A stretch of DNA of 64,000 nucleotides from Bryobacterales bacterium (GCA_028819255.1 JAPPMB010000064.1:107569-171568); one strand, 5' to 3'; counted from the first letter of the stretch, positions 19,528 through 29,963 are shown. Made by a program: numbers and translations. Notes: a model not told the origin generated them from the letters alone.

Positions 19528-19778
19528 TCGCGGGCAGGATCTTCAAAGACCCCACGGTCTGGCCGACGCGCCATTGGTCAGCCACGGCGCGGACCGGCCT
19601 TGCTCCCGCCTTTTGGCTCGGACCATCACATGTCTGCCGGGGCTTGCCCGACCGGCGGGACTGGGATTCCAGCCAGTGGTTTGGGCCGCCGCCCCTAGGG
19701 CGGTCGAGGTGGCGGCGACCCGGCTTCCGGGGACGAACGAAACCATGATAGGATTGTCCCGTTTACGGAGTTTCTCAC

Positions 19779-21542
19779 ATGGCGGATACGTTAGCGCAAT
19801 TCTTCAGAAAGACTGTCGCTCATGGCAAGCCCGACGCGGCTCTCACCAAGGAAACGGGTGCGTACGCTCCCATCTCCTCGAGTGAACTGGAGCGGCGCGT
19901 CATCAATCTGCACCTGGCACTGCGCGCCGCCGGAATCGGCCGGGGTGCCAAGTTCGCATTGATCTCCGAGAACCGCTGGGAGTGGGCTGTCGCCGACTTC
20001 GCGATGATGACTGCAGGGATCGTCAGCGTCCCGATCTATCCCACGTTGCCGGCGGAGCAGGTTCGGTACCTGCTCGGGCACTCCGAGGCTAGGGGGATCT
20101 TTTGCTCGACGACCGATCAGGTGGACAAGGTGCTCTCGGTCCGCGATCAGCTGCCGGACCTCGGGTCCGTGATCGCGTTCGACGCAGTTGACCGCGAGGG
20201 TGTCACGAGCCTCAGCTCGATGATCGGCGACGGCGAGCCGGATGTCGCCGCAAGGCAGCGCTTCGACCAGGCGATTGACTCCGTCCGTCCTGAAGAGCTG
20301 GCGACCATCATCTACACGTCGGGCACGACCGGGGTCCCCAAGGGAGTGATGCTCTCCCACACCAACATGGCCACCAATCTCAGGGACTCGATGATCGAGG
20401 TTTACGCCAGCGACGTCGCCATGTCGTTCCTGCCGCTGAGCCATGTCGCCGAAAGGATAGCGGACTATCTCTACTACAGCTCGGGCGCGACCGTGGCATA
20501 CGCCGAGTCCATCGAGACGGTGGCGCTGAACATGAACGAGGTGCGGCCAACGGTCGCCTTTGCGGTCCCTCGGTTCTATGAGAAGGTCCACGGCAAGGTC
20601 ATGGCCGCCATGGCCGAGGCGCCCGCAGTCCGTCGGGGACTGTTCAACTGGGCTCTCAATGCGGGCATGGCGGCCACGCCGTATCGGATCGCTGGGAAGC
20701 CGCTGCCGTTCCTCCTTGCGATCAAGCACGCCATTGCGGACAAGCTCGTCTTCAGCAAGCTTCGCGCGAGGCTGGGTGGCCGGATGCGCTTCTTCGTGTC
20801 CGGAGCGGCGCCGCTCGCCACCCACCTGGCGGAGTTCTTCCATGCGCTTGGCATTCCGATCTACGAGGGCTACGGCTTGACCGAGACCTCCCCCCTGGTT
20901 TCCATCAACACAGCAGAGAACGTCAGGCTCGGCAGCGTCGGAAAGGTCATCCCGAATGTCGACGTCCGCATTGCCGAGGACGGGGAGATCCTGGTCAAGG
21001 GGCCCAACATCATGCAGGGCTATTTCAAGATGGAGGAGCAGACCGCCGAGGTGATGGACGGCGACTGGTTCCACACCGGAGACATCGGTGAGATGGACGG
21101 CGACGGTTTCCTGTCGATCACCGACCGCAAGAAGGACCTCTTCAAGACTTCAGGCGGAAAGTACATCGTTCCCGCCCCCATCGAGAGCAGCCTCAAGGCC
21201 AGCCCACTGATCGAGACCGCCGTCGTCATCGCCGAGCGCCGCAACTTTCCGAGCGCCCTGATCGTTCCGGATTTTGCAGCGCTCGGAGGGTGGGCTCGGT
21301 CCGAGGGCATCGAGTTCGCGGACAATGCGCAGCTTTGCGCCGACCAGCGGGTTCAGGATCGCGTCATGAGCGAGGTGGAATCCAGAAGCGAGGGCATGGC
21401 TAGATTCGAGAGGATCAAGAAGGTTGCACTCATTCCCGCCGAATTCTCCATCGACGGCGGCGAGCTCACGCCCACCATGAAGGTGCGTCGGAAGCAGGTC
21501 AACGAGAAGTACGCGGAGCAGATTGAGGCGATCTACTCGTAA
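19779..21542 (+). CDS. AMP-dependent synthetase / long-chain fatty acid-CoA ligase
   Basis: 587 aa; IIYTSGTTGVPKGVMLSHTNM, IYEGYGLTETSPLVSINT, GDWFHTGDIGEMDGDGFLSITDRKKDLFKTSGGKYIVP. Confidence 0.95.
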   Translation: MADTLAQFFRKTVAHGKPDAALTKETGAYAPISSSELERRVINLHLALRAAGIGRGAKFALISENRWEWAVADFAMMTAGIVSVPIYPTLPAEQVRYLLGHSEARGIFCSTTDQVDKVLSVRDQLPDLGSVIAFDAVDREGVTSLSSMIGDGEPDVAARQRFDQAIDSVRPEELATIIYTSGTTGVPKGVMLSHTNMATNLRDSMIEVYASDVAMSFLPLSHVAERIADYLYYSSGATVAYAESIETVALNMNEVRPTVAFAVPRFYEKVHGKVMAAMAEAPAVRRGLFNWALNAGMAATPYRIAGKPLPFLLAIKHAIADKLVFSKLRARLGGRMRFFVSGAAPLATHLAEFFHALGIPIYEGYGLTETSPLVSINTAENVRLGSVGKVIPNVDVRIAEDGEILVKGPNIMQGYFKMEEQTAEVMDGDWFHTGDIGEMDGDGFLSITDRKKDLFKTSGGKYIVPAPIESSLKASPLIETAVVIAERRNFPSALIVPDFAALGGWARSEGIEFADNAQLCADQRVQDRVMSEVESRSEGMARFERIKKVALIPAEFSIDGGELTPTMKVRRKQVNEKYAEQIEAIYS

Positions 21543-21583
21543 CGCCGACGGCGCGCGGCCAGTCTGAGATAACTAGGGCCTCT

Positions 21584-22882
21584 ATGAGCTGGAGCACGCC
21601 GTTTCGCACCGCAGCGGCTCACGCGGTGGCCGTCGCGCTGGTCTGCGTGGTCGTTGCGCCCGGGCAGGATGCGTTCCCGCTCCGCGCGATCGAATTCGAA
21701 GGGAACCGCGGATTCTCGGCGGAGGACCTTGCGGCCGTGACGGGACTGAAGATCGGCGAGCCCGTCCGGAAGAAGGACTTCGACCTCGCGCTGCGCCGGC
21801 TGAACGAGACCGGCGTCTTCGAGAGCCTGCGCTACCGGTTCGAGCCCCTGGAGGGCGGCTACAGGCTCACCGTGATCGTCCAGGAGGTTCCGGAGCTGTT
21901 CCCCGTCCGGTTCAATGGGTTCGACGCGGACCCTGCGCAGCTGGTGGCCCTGCTCAAGGAGAGGCTGCCCATCTTCGTCGGCGTGGCGCCGGGCGGCGGG
22001 CCGATGGTGCGCATGGTCGTGAACGCACTGCAGGGCTGGTGGAAGGAGCAGGGCGGGGAAGAGGAGGTGGTTGCGAACATCCTCCCGGCCGGGGACGGCA
22101 AGTTCGAACTGGTGGTCGGCCCTGAGAAGCAGACATCGAACATTGCGTTCGCGCGCTTCGAGAACACCGGGCACGTGGAAGCCCTGGAACTGCAGCGGAT
22201 CTTCAATCATTCGGTCCGCGGCGAGCCGTACTCGGAGTCCCGCCTCAACGAGCTGCTGCACTACAACGCCCGACCCCTCTACACGGAACTGGGCTACATG
22301 AACGTGAAGTTCTGTCCCTGCACCGCGCATCCGGACCCGGATTCCGAGGGCCTGCTGGTCGAGGTTCACGTCGAGCAGGGGGAGGTCTATCTCTGGGGTG
22401 ACATCAACTGGCCGGACCCCATGCCGATCGACGAGGAGACGCTCGACAAGGTCAGCCTGATCGGTTCCGGCCATGTGGCCAACATGAAGGCGGCCTACGA
22501 CACCATGGCCCGCATCGGCGAGGGACTGAAACGCCACGGCTACATGAAGGCTCACGCGACGTTCGACGAGCGCGTGGACCACGAGGACCGACGGGTCCAC
22601 CTCGACGTCCACATTTCCACCGGCACGCAGTACAGGTTCTCGCGGCTCCTCATCGAGGGCCTCGACATCCTCTCGGCCCCCGCAGTGCGAAAGCGCTGGG
22701 GCATGCAGGCCGGCGACGTGTTCGACGTGCGGTACCCAGCCTATTTCCTCGACCGCGTCAAGGCCGACGCGATGTTCGAGAACCTCAAGCGCACCTCCTG
22801 GAGCATCGACGTTGATGAGGCCCGGGGGCTTGTGGACGTGACGCTCGTCTTCTCGGGGCTGCTCGAGGAATCCGGCCTCTGA
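21584..22882 (+). CDS. POTRA-domain protein, BamA/Omp85-like but without a beta-barrel domain
   Basis: 432 aa; signal peptide, IEFEGNRGFSAEDLAAVTGLKIGEPVRKKDFDLALRRLNETGVFESLRYRF, later POTRA-like units; ends at ...LVFSGLLEESGL without barrel sequence. Confidence 0.85.
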   Translation: MSWSTPFRTAAAHAVAVALVCVVVAPGQDAFPLRAIEFEGNRGFSAEDLAAVTGLKIGEPVRKKDFDLALRRLNETGVFESLRYRFEPLEGGYRLTVIVQEVPELFPVRFNGFDADPAQLVALLKERLPIFVGVAPGGGPMVRMVVNALQGWWKEQGGEEEVVANILPAGDGKFELVVGPEKQTSNIAFARFENTGHVEALELQRIFNHSVRGEPYSESRLNELLHYNARPLYTELGYMNVKFCPCTAHPDPDSEGLLVEVHVEQGEVYLWGDINWPDPMPIDEETLDKVSLIGSGHVANMKAAYDTMARIGEGLKRHGYMKAHATFDERVDHEDRRVHLDVHISTGTQYRFSRLLIEGLDILSAPAVRKRWGMQAGDVFDVRYPAYFLDRVKADAMFENLKRTSWSIDVDEARGLVDVTLVFSGLLEESGL

Positions 22883-22890
22883 GCGGACGC

Positions 22891-23835
22891 CTACGCCTGT
22901 GCGCGGTACAGAGCCAGCCGGTAGATCACAGCCCTGCCCGAGGCTGAAGGATCATAAAGCACCGTGGCGGGCTGCCCGCTGCGCAGGTTCCGGTTGCGCT
23001 CGCGCGCCCGTACCGAGCGAATCTCGCCGGCCACTTCGTAGTTGACAACGAACGACCGCACTCCGCCCCTGCGTCTCACGTCGGCCGTGAGTCCCGCAAC
23101 GGCCGAGCCGGTGGCGACGAGACGGCGGTGGAGCCGGCGCTGCGCTTCGGAGAAGCCGGCCGCAGCCAGCAGCAGGCCCCCGATGAAGAACACGAAGCGC
23201 GTTGAGGCCGGCGAGGTGATCTCGGGCAGGTAGTGATTGTCGGGATTGCTCGGCATGTACACGACCCTCGTCGTCGCCTGCTCCGAGAGACGGTTGTAGA
23301 CCCGCTCCGAGATGCTGCGGCTGATGCGCACCGGCGATCCGTCGTGAGTGGCGAAGCTGTAGCCGACAAAGTACAGCGTCCTGCCGTTCTCCAGCTCCCT
23401 GGCCTGCAGGGAATGGACAGTGGCCATCGCATCCAGGCCCTCCCTCTCCAGCCTCTGCTTGGAATGGGGGGCCTGCAGGCGGGAGTAGTGCTCGTTGGCG
23501 AAACCGGCGAATGCTGCAACTGCGAGCATCCAGGACGCAACCACGGTCTTGCCTCGGGCCGTCATTCGCACTCTGCGAGGCGCCGGCCGCAGCAGCTCGG
23601 GCTCGACGGCGGCCCGCGTCGACGGCCCCGCCAGGGGCCGCTTCAAAGCCTCCACGCCCTCTCCGGACTTGCTGAGACCGATCCGGAGGGCCACCGACCC
23701 GGCGGCAACGAGGCCCACCCCCGCCCACATCGTCAGTCCGCCATCCCGCAGTGAAATGACGATTGCGAAGCCGCCCGAAACTGCGAGCGAGGCTCCCAAG
23801 GCTAGCCAGATCTTGGCGGGCGGACTGACTCTCAT
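22891..23835 (-). CDS. DUF3592-like membrane protein
   Basis: MRVSPPAKIWLALGASLAVSGGFAIVISLRDGG...; VGYSFATHDGSPVRISRSISERVYNRLSEQATTRVVYMPSNPDNHYL; VLYDPSASGRAVIY; several TM segments. Start at 23835. Confidence 0.75.
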   Translation of the reverse strand: MRVSPPAKIWLALGASLAVSGGFAIVISLRDGGLTMWAGVGLVAAGSVALRIGLSKSGEGVEALKRPLAGPSTRAAVEPELLRPAPRRVRMTARGKTVVASWMLAVAAFAGFANEHYSRLQAPHSKQRLEREGLDAMATVHSLQARELENGRTLYFVGYSFATHDGSPVRISRSISERVYNRLSEQATTRVVYMPSNPDNHYLPEITSPASTRFVFFIGGLLLAAAGFSEAQRRLHRRLVATGSAVAGLTADVRRRGGVRSFVVNYEVAGEIRSVRARERNRNLRSGQPATVLYDPSASGRAVIYRLALYRAQA

Positions 23836-23918
23836 GCCGCGAATCCAGTGTAGTCCAGGCGGGGGCGCTTCCCGGCAGCCGAGCCGCCTGGCCGGACTAT
23901 GCTGAAGGGTTGCCGAGC

Positions 23919-24605
23919 ATGATCCCCCCACATCCCTCCCGCCAGGCCCTTGCGGTCGCCGTCCTTGCTGCGCTGTCCGCGCTCGTTCCGCCGGCTGCCG
24001 GGCAGCCCGAACCTGCGGGCGCCGATCGCTGGGAGGCCGCGATCCGCGCATTCGAGGAGAGGGACCGCGCGAATCCGCCTCCCAAGGGGGGCGTCGTGTT
24101 CCTAGGGAGCTCGAGCTTCCGTCGCTGGGACCTGGAGAAGGCGTTTCCCGGCCGGGGCCTGATCAATCGCGGGTTCGGCGGATCCCAGATGGCCGACGCA
24201 TTGCGCCACCTCGATCGCATCGTGCTGCCGCTCGAGCCCCGGACGCTGCTTCTCTACGAGGGGGACAACGACATCGGGAGGGGAAAGAGCCCAGACACCG
24301 TGGAGAGCGAGTTCCGCGAACTCGTCGCCCGTGTTCGCGAGCGCCTGCCGGCGACACATGTCGTTTTCGTTGCGATCAAGCCGAGCCTCCGTCGCTGGCA
24401 CGTGATCGAGAAGGTCCGTGAGGCGAACTCCAGGATTCGCGCGGTCGCCGAGGCAGACGCGCTCGTGACGTTCGTTGACGTCGGCACTCCGCTGCTCGGC
24501 CCGGACGGCAAGCCCAGGCCGGACCTGTTCGTCGAGGACCAGTTGCACCTCAACGATGCAGGGTATGCGATCTGGGCCGAACTGCTGGCCCCCTACGTCG
24601 AGTGA
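23919..24605 (+). CDS. GDSL/SGNH-family hydrolase, exported
   Basis: Signal peptide then VVFLGSSSFRRWDLEKAFPGRGLINRGFGGSQMADAL, LYEGDNDIGRGKSP, DQLHLNDAGYAIW. Confidence 0.9.
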   Translation: MIPPHPSRQALAVAVLAALSALVPPAAGQPEPAGADRWEAAIRAFEERDRANPPPKGGVVFLGSSSFRRWDLEKAFPGRGLINRGFGGSQMADALRHLDRIVLPLEPRTLLLYEGDNDIGRGKSPDTVESEFRELVARVRERLPATHVVFVAIKPSLRRWHVIEKVREANSRIRAVAEADALVTFVDVGTPLLGPDGKPRPDLFVEDQLHLNDAGYAIWAELLAPYVE

Positions 24606-27037
24606 GGAAGAAGTCGGCGCGACGCGCTAACCCGCCGGAGTATTGCGAGGTTGCGCTGCCGGTTCCTCTGGAGCAACCGTTCACCTACTCGCTGCCCACC
24701 GAGGTTCGCGCGGCCGCCCGGCCGGGATGCCGCGTCCTCGTCACTTTCCGCAGGGCGACGCTCCCCGGAGTGATCGTCGGCGTACATCGGAACCGGCCCG
24801 ACTTCAAGGTCCGGTCCGTCAAGCGGCTCCTGGACGAGGAGCCCTCGCTAGGTCGCGAGCTCCTCGACCTGGGCCGCTGGATCGCCCGCTACTACTGCAC
24901 GCCGCTCGGAGAGGTTCTCAAGTCGATGCTGCCGTTGCGCGGGCAGACGCGACGGAAGAAAGTTGTCTCGTTGACCGCGGATGGGAGGGCGGTCCTCGAA
25001 GCGACCGTCATCGCCGTCGATCTAGATGCGGAGGTCCTGGCCTCGCTGGCCAACCGGTCCCTGACCCTGCCGTACCTGTCCCGAAAGCACCCCGGGGCCG
25101 GGGATGCGGTGCGACGGCTTGAGAAGCGAGGGCTCGTCAGGGTTCGGGTGGTCTTGGAGACGCGGGACCCCACCATGGCTCGCGGCGCCGAACTGGCGGT
25201 CGAACTCGGCGACGCGGCCCTGGCTCCAGCCAGACTTGGCGCGGGCGAGCGATGGCTGCTGGAGTTTCTGCGGCGGAATCCCGGACGCCACGATCTCCGG
25301 GCGCTCTCGGTCGAGCGGCGGGACGCCGTGCCGACGGCACGCAGGCTGGCCAGGACTGGCGCGGTGGTGTTGGACGCGACGCATCGTTACGGCGAACCCG
25401 CCCCGCCTCGGGAACGCGTCAAGCTGACCCGGTCCCAGGAAAATGCCCTGAACGCAGTTGTCGGAGCGATCCGGGAGTCCCGATTCAAGACGTTCCTCCT
25501 CCACGGCGTGACAGGCTCGGGAAAGACCGAGGTATACGTGCGGGCCATCGAGGAAGCCCTCGGTCTGGGAAGGTGCTCTCTGTTGCTGGTGCCCGAGATC
25601 TCGCTGACCCCGGCCCTGGCGTCCGAGTTTCTCGCGCGATTCGGGGACAGGATGGCCCTGCTGCACAGCGCCCTGAACGATTCCCAGCGATCGGACCAGT
25701 GGCACAGGATCCGGGACGGCAGGGCGCGGATCGTGCTGGGCACGCGGAGCGCCATCTTCGCGCCGGTGCCCGACCTCGGGCTCGTGGTCGTCGACGAGGA
25801 GCATGACGGCAGCTACAAGCAGTCCACGGCGCCCCGCTACAACGGGCGGGACGTGGCGATCGTCCGGGCCCGCGCGGCGGGCGCACCCGTCGTGCTGGGA
25901 TCCGCCACGCCGGGCATCGAGACGCGTCACAACGCCCGGACGGGAAAATACACCCTGCTCAGCATGCCGACGCGCATCATGGAGCGGCCCCTGCCGGCCG
26001 TCCGGAACGTCGACATGCGCAGGGAATTCACAGAGACCGGGAAGACACTGCTGTTTTCCCGGGCCATGATCCAGGCGGTGCAGGGCTGTCTCGGGCGCGG
26101 CGAGCAGGCGATGATTCTCCTCAATCGCCGGGGCTTCTCGACATACGTGCTCTGTCGCTCGTGCGGACACAGGGTCGAGTGCCCGAACTGCTCCGTAACC
26201 CTGACCTACCACAAGCGGAACACCCACCTGCTTTGCCACTACTGCGACCGCTCCGAGGCCGTGCCGAACCGCTGCACGGAGTGCGGGAAGCAGTATCTGC
26301 ACTTTCACGGGAGTGGGTCCGAGCGGGTCGAGGAAGAGCTCGAGCGGCATTTTCCGAATGCCAGGATCGCCAGGCTCGATCGCGACACGGTGAGGGGCCG
26401 CGACTCCTACGAGACGATCCTGGGCGGGTTCCGGAGAGGGGACTCGAACCTGTTGGTCGGCACGCAGATGATCGCCAAGGGCCACGACATCCCGAATGTC
26501 ACGCTCGTGTGTGTCGTGGATGCGGACGTCGGTCTGGGCCGGCCGGACTTTCGGGCAGCCGAGCGCACGTTTCAGCTGCTTACCCAGGTCGCCGGTCGGG
26601 CCGGTCGGGGCGACAAGCCCGGCCAGGTGCTCATCCAGACCATGAATCCGGACCACTATGCGGTGGAACTGGCGTCCAGGCAGGACTACGAGGCCTTCTA
26701 CAGGCGTGAGACCGGGTTCCGCAAGGCGTTCTGGTACCCGCCCTTCACGTCCCTCGCCTTGATCGTCGTTCGCAACGCCAGCCTGTCCGAGGCCGCCGCC
26801 ATGAGTGCCGAACTTGCCGAGCACCTGCAGCCGCCTCCCAACGGGCTGAGACTGGTGGGCCCCGCGACCGCCCCAATGGTGAAGCTGCGGACCGAATACC
26901 GTTTTCAGTTCCTCATCAAGTCGGTCAGCAGAGGAGCCGTGGCCCAGGTCCTGGCGAGGGCCCGTCGCTTTGCGGAACGGCGGCAGTGGCCCGCCACGGC
27001 ACTCATCGTCGATGTCGATCCGGTCGAATTCCTGTAG
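24602..27037 (+). CDS. priA: Primosomal protein N' (PriA helicase)
   Basis: 811 aa, GTG start; LLHGVTGSGKTEVYVRAIEEAL, VVDEEHDGSYKQSTAPRYNGRDVA, Zn-binding CRSCGHRVECPNCSVTLTYHKRNTHLLCHYCDRSEAVPNRCTECGKQYL. Confidence 0.97.
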   Translation: MRKKSARRANPPEYCEVALPVPLEQPFTYSLPTEVRAAARPGCRVLVTFRRATLPGVIVGVHRNRPDFKVRSVKRLLDEEPSLGRELLDLGRWIARYYCTPLGEVLKSMLPLRGQTRRKKVVSLTADGRAVLEATVIAVDLDAEVLASLANRSLTLPYLSRKHPGAGDAVRRLEKRGLVRVRVVLETRDPTMARGAELAVELGDAALAPARLGAGERWLLEFLRRNPGRHDLRALSVERRDAVPTARRLARTGAVVLDATHRYGEPAPPRERVKLTRSQENALNAVVGAIRESRFKTFLLHGVTGSGKTEVYVRAIEEALGLGRCSLLLVPEISLTPALASEFLARFGDRMALLHSALNDSQRSDQWHRIRDGRARIVLGTRSAIFAPVPDLGLVVVDEEHDGSYKQSTAPRYNGRDVAIVRARAAGAPVVLGSATPGIETRHNARTGKYTLLSMPTRIMERPLPAVRNVDMRREFTETGKTLLFSRAMIQAVQGCLGRGEQAMILLNRRGFSTYVLCRSCGHRVECPNCSVTLTYHKRNTHLLCHYCDRSEAVPNRCTECGKQYLHFHGSGSERVEEELERHFPNARIARLDRDTVRGRDSYETILGGFRRGDSNLLVGTQMIAKGHDIPNVTLVCVVDADVGLGRPDFRAAERTFQLLTQVAGRAGRGDKPGQVLIQTMNPDHYAVELASRQDYEAFYRRETGFRKAFWYPPFTSLALIVVRNASLSEAAAMSAELAEHLQPPPNGLRLVGPATAPMVKLRTEYRFQFLIKSVSRGAVAQVLARARRFAERRQWPATALIVDVDPVEFL

Positions 27038-27057
27038 ATGGTCCGGCCGTTCCGCCA

Positions 27058-28059
27058 TCAGCGCAGGGTCCGCTCGTACCGACGCCATGCGCGCACCCCT
27101 CGGCTGTGGGCCGCGAGCGTCTTCGAGAAGACGTGGCCGACGCGGAAACCGGGTTTGGCGACGAAGTAGAGAAAATCGCTCTTGTCCGGGGAGAATGCCG
27201 CCCGGAGGGCATCCCGTCCCGGGCTGGCGATCGGGCCTGGCGGCAGACCGCCATGGACGTACGTGTTGTAGGGATGCGGGTCCGCGAGGTCGGAGCGGTA
27301 AATGCGTCCTCGATAGCGACCCTCGAGCACCAGTCCGTAGATGATGGTCGGGTCGCACTGCATCAGCATGCCGCGCCGGATGCGGTTGTGGAACACCGAC
27401 GACACAAGACCCGCTTCGGTCCGGTCGACTGCCTCCTTCTCGATCATCGATGCCAGGACGAGCGCATCCCAATGCTCCATTTCTGCGGTTCGCCGCCGCC
27501 ACGCATCGGCCAGCGTCGTTCGGAACTGCGAGATCATCGCCTCGACCAGGTCCTGCGCGGTCGAGGTTCGCGACAGGCTGTACGTGTTGGGAAACAGGAC
27601 GCCCTCCAAGGTCTCGGCCTTCGGCAGGAAGTCCTTCACGGGCGTCGGATCCGCCGTGAGCGCAAGGAACTCCTCGCGGTCCACCATGCCGGATCGGGCG
27701 ACCGCCTCAGCGGCCTGGAATCGGTTGAGACCCTCCGGCACGGTGACGGAGTACAGGCGCACCCGCCCTTCCGAAATCATGCGAAAGGCTTCGGCGGCGG
27801 CGACGGGGCGCTCGAATGCATACTCTCCGGCCAGAAGCCTTGCATCGCGATTCCAGGCCCTCTCCCAAAGGAACGCCCACTTGGAATCGATCACCCCTCG
27901 AGATTCGAGCGTTGTTGCGATCTGTTGCGAACTTGCACCGAATTCGATCTGCAGAATCACAGGTTCCGGAAACGTCTCCTGCGGCCCTGCGCCGGCGCCA
28001 CACCCTAGAAGGGCGGCGGTTGTCAGGAGTACGGCGCGCCTAGGTGCGAGTGTCGGCAA
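27058..28059 (-). CDS. mltG: Endolytic murein transglycosylase MltG (YceG-like)
   Basis: 333 aa; LEGVLFPNTYSLSRTSTAQDLVEAMISQF, ALVLASMIEKEAVDRTEAGLVSSVFHNRIRRGMLMQCDPTIIYGL, YNTYVHGGLPPGPIASPGRDALRAAF. Confidence 0.95.
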   Translation of the reverse strand: MPTLAPRRAVLLTTAALLGCGAGAGPQETFPEPVILQIEFGASSQQIATTLESRGVIDSKWAFLWERAWNRDARLLAGEYAFERPVAAAEAFRMISEGRVRLYSVTVPEGLNRFQAAEAVARSGMVDREEFLALTADPTPVKDFLPKAETLEGVLFPNTYSLSRTSTAQDLVEAMISQFRTTLADAWRRRTAEMEHWDALVLASMIEKEAVDRTEAGLVSSVFHNRIRRGMLMQCDPTIIYGLVLEGRYRGRIYRSDLADPHPYNTYVHGGLPPGPIASPGRDALRAAFSPDKSDFLYFVAKPGFRVGHVFSKTLAAHSRGVRAWRRYERTLR

Positions 28060-28441
28060 GGTAGCCCTCCAAGAGTAAAGCGGCCGCCGCCTGGTCCGTC
28101 CTCCCTCGACCTCGTGCAGAGCGGGCCAGATCTTCCGCCTCCCAACTCGTCAGCCGCTCGTCCCGCATCTCGACCTTGACTCCCGCGCGCTTCGCCAAGC
28201 GACGTGCGAACCGGGTCGCCAGGTTCGACGACCGACTCGGACGGCCGTCCATGTGCAGCGGCAGCCCTACGAGCACCATCTCGATTCCGCGCTCGCGGAC
28301 CAGGGCGGCTAGCCTGTCAAGATCCGTGCGGATGTTCTTCCGCACGAGCGTGGGGAGTCCATGGGCCGCGATGCCGAGCTCGTCGCTGACGGCGATTCCA
28401 ATGCGGCGCGTCCCCCAGTCCAGGGCCATCACCCGTGGCAA
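28040..28441 (-). CDS. ruvX: RuvX/YqgF family pre-16S rRNA nuclease
   Basis: 133 aa; MALDWGTRRIGIAVSDELGIAAHGL, VLVGLPLHMDGRPSRSSNLATRFARRL, DERLTSWEAEDL. Confidence 0.94.
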   Translation of the reverse strand: MPRVMALDWGTRRIGIAVSDELGIAAHGLPTLVRKNIRTDLDRLAALVRERGIEMVLVGLPLHMDGRPSRSSNLATRFARRLAKRAGVKVEMRDERLTSWEAEDLARSARGRGRTDQAAAALLLEGYLADTRT

Positions 28442-28487
28442 TCCAGCGCTCCCTGCACAGCGGTTCGTTTCTGCGACGCCGAGCTCG

Positions 28488-29963
28488 TCATGGCCTTCGG
28501 CCCATTTTTTCGATCGTGACGTCCCAGGGCTGGGACGGCAGGGGGTCGTACCGAGGGCGAGCGTCCATGCGCGGCATGCCCTGGATTGCGGTGCTCAGCT
28601 TCCGGAAGGCCGCCAGGTGTTCCGGAAGACTGCTTGCCAGCAGGTTTTGCGTCTCGCCGGGGTCCTGCAACAGATCGTAGAGTTCACGCACCTCGCCGTC
28701 AACGACGTGAATCTTGAAGCGCTTGTCGCGCACCACGCGCGGAGCATAGTCGTGGACCCCCCGGACGCCACGCTCGTCGAGGACCGCCGGCCCGAAGCCC
28801 ATGGCCGCGATCCATTCCCGCGGTCCGACCTGCTCCCTTCCCAGCAGCAGGTTCGCCATCGACTTGCCGTCCAGCCGCACCCCGCCAGGCAACTCCGCCC
28901 CTGCGAGCTCGCAGAACGTGGGAAACAGATCCGAGAAGTCCGTCAGCTCGTCGGTCACGGCTCCGGCCGGCACGAGCCCCGGGCCGTTGGCGATGAACGG
29001 CTGTCGAGGGCCGTTTTCGGTGAGCCTGCCCTTTCCCCCGACTACCAGCCGGCCGTTGAGGCGCCCCCGGATTCTTCGGGTGGTGCCGTTGTCCGTTGTG
29101 AAGATCACGATCGTGTTGTCGCGGACTCCTGCTTCGTCGATCGCCTTGACGAGCCTGCCCACGAGGTAGTCCGTGTAGCGGACCATCGCCTTGTGCATCT
29201 CCAGCGGTGTCGACGCGAACGGCTCGTGCGGCGTCTGGACGAAGGGGCCGTGGGTGAGCACCATCGGGTAGTAGAGCAGAATCGGGCGGTCGCGGTTCCT
29301 GTGGACGAACTCGACGAGAAAGTCGGTGAAGACATCGGGCCCGAACTTGCCCTTGTAGGTGCGGCTGGCCGCCTTGTTGGTGTACACGTACGGGTCCCAG
29401 TAACGGGCGTTGCTGTCAGGATTGCCCCCTTCGCCGCCCGTCCAGACGGACCACTCGTCAAATCCGTGTCTGGAAAGGATGTTCGGCTGGACACGGAAGT
29501 CGTTGATCTGCCACTTGCCGGCGATGGCGGTCGCGTACCCGGCATCCCTCAGCAGTCTGGCGAACGACATGTTGTGTTCCGGGTCGAAGTGGCACCCCGC
29601 TCCCCAGCGCGGCACATCCCAGTGGTTTGTCCAGCCGTGTCGAAAAGGGTACTGTCCCGTCAGCAGTGTCACGCGCGTTGGCGTGCATTGCGGCATGGAG
29701 TAGGCGTTCCGGAAAACCATTCCACCCGCTGCCAGGTGGTCGATGTTGGGTGTCTCGATTCCCTCGCCGCCGTAGCTGGAGATCCATTCCGGACCCAGAT
29801 CGTCCGCCATGATCAGGACGATGTTCGGTGGAGCGGCCCAGGCCGGCGCAGCCAACAGAAAAACGAAGAGCCCCTCGAATAGCCGCACCGTACCGATAGG
29901 GTAGTACGCGCCCTCGTCAAGGAATGCCGAAATTGGAGTCCACGCTAGCGAGTCTGCGTACAC
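28488..29963 (-). CDS. Sulfatase (CTPTR active-site motif)
   Basis: PPNIVLIMADDLGPEWISSYGGEGIETPNIDHLAAGGMVFRNAYSMPQCTPTRVTLLTGQYPFRHGWTNHWDVPRWG. True start may be GTG near 29888 before a signal peptide. Confidence 0.93.
   Translation of the reverse strand: MYADSLAWTPISAFLDEGAYYPIGTVRLFEGLFVFLLAAPAWAAPPNIVLIMADDLGPEWISSYGGEGIETPNIDHLAAGGMVFRNAYSMPQCTPTRVTLLTGQYPFRHGWTNHWDVPRWGAGCHFDPEHNMSFARLLRDAGYATAIAGKWQINDFRVQPNILSRHGFDEWSVWTGGEGGNPDSNARYWDPYVYTNKAASRTYKGKFGPDVFTDFLVEFVHRNRDRPILLYYPMVLTHGPFVQTPHEPFASTPLEMHKAMVRYTDYLVGRLVKAIDEAGVRDNTIVIFTTDNGTTRRIRGRLNGRLVVGGKGRLTENGPRQPFIANGPGLVPAGAVTDELTDFSDLFPTFCELAGAELPGGVRLDGKSMANLLLGREQVGPREWIAAMGFGPAVLDERGVRGVHDYAPRVVRDKRFKIHVVDGEVRELYDLLQDPGETQNLLASSLPEHLAAFRKLSTAIQGMPRMDARPRYDPLPSQPWDVTIEKMGRRP

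Noticed and set aside
26415-26465. tRNA-like string gaggggactcgaacctgttggtcgg (reverse complement resembles a T-arm GGTTCGAGTCCCC)
   Set aside because: Lies inside the conserved PriA motif RRGDSNLLVGTQMIAKG; no cloverleaf partner sequence.
25022-27502. 826-aa minus-strand ORF
   Set aside because: Antisense shadow of priA, which is unambiguous on the plus strand.
28176-29882. 568-aa plus-strand ORF
   Set aside because: Antisense to ruvX and a sulfatase.
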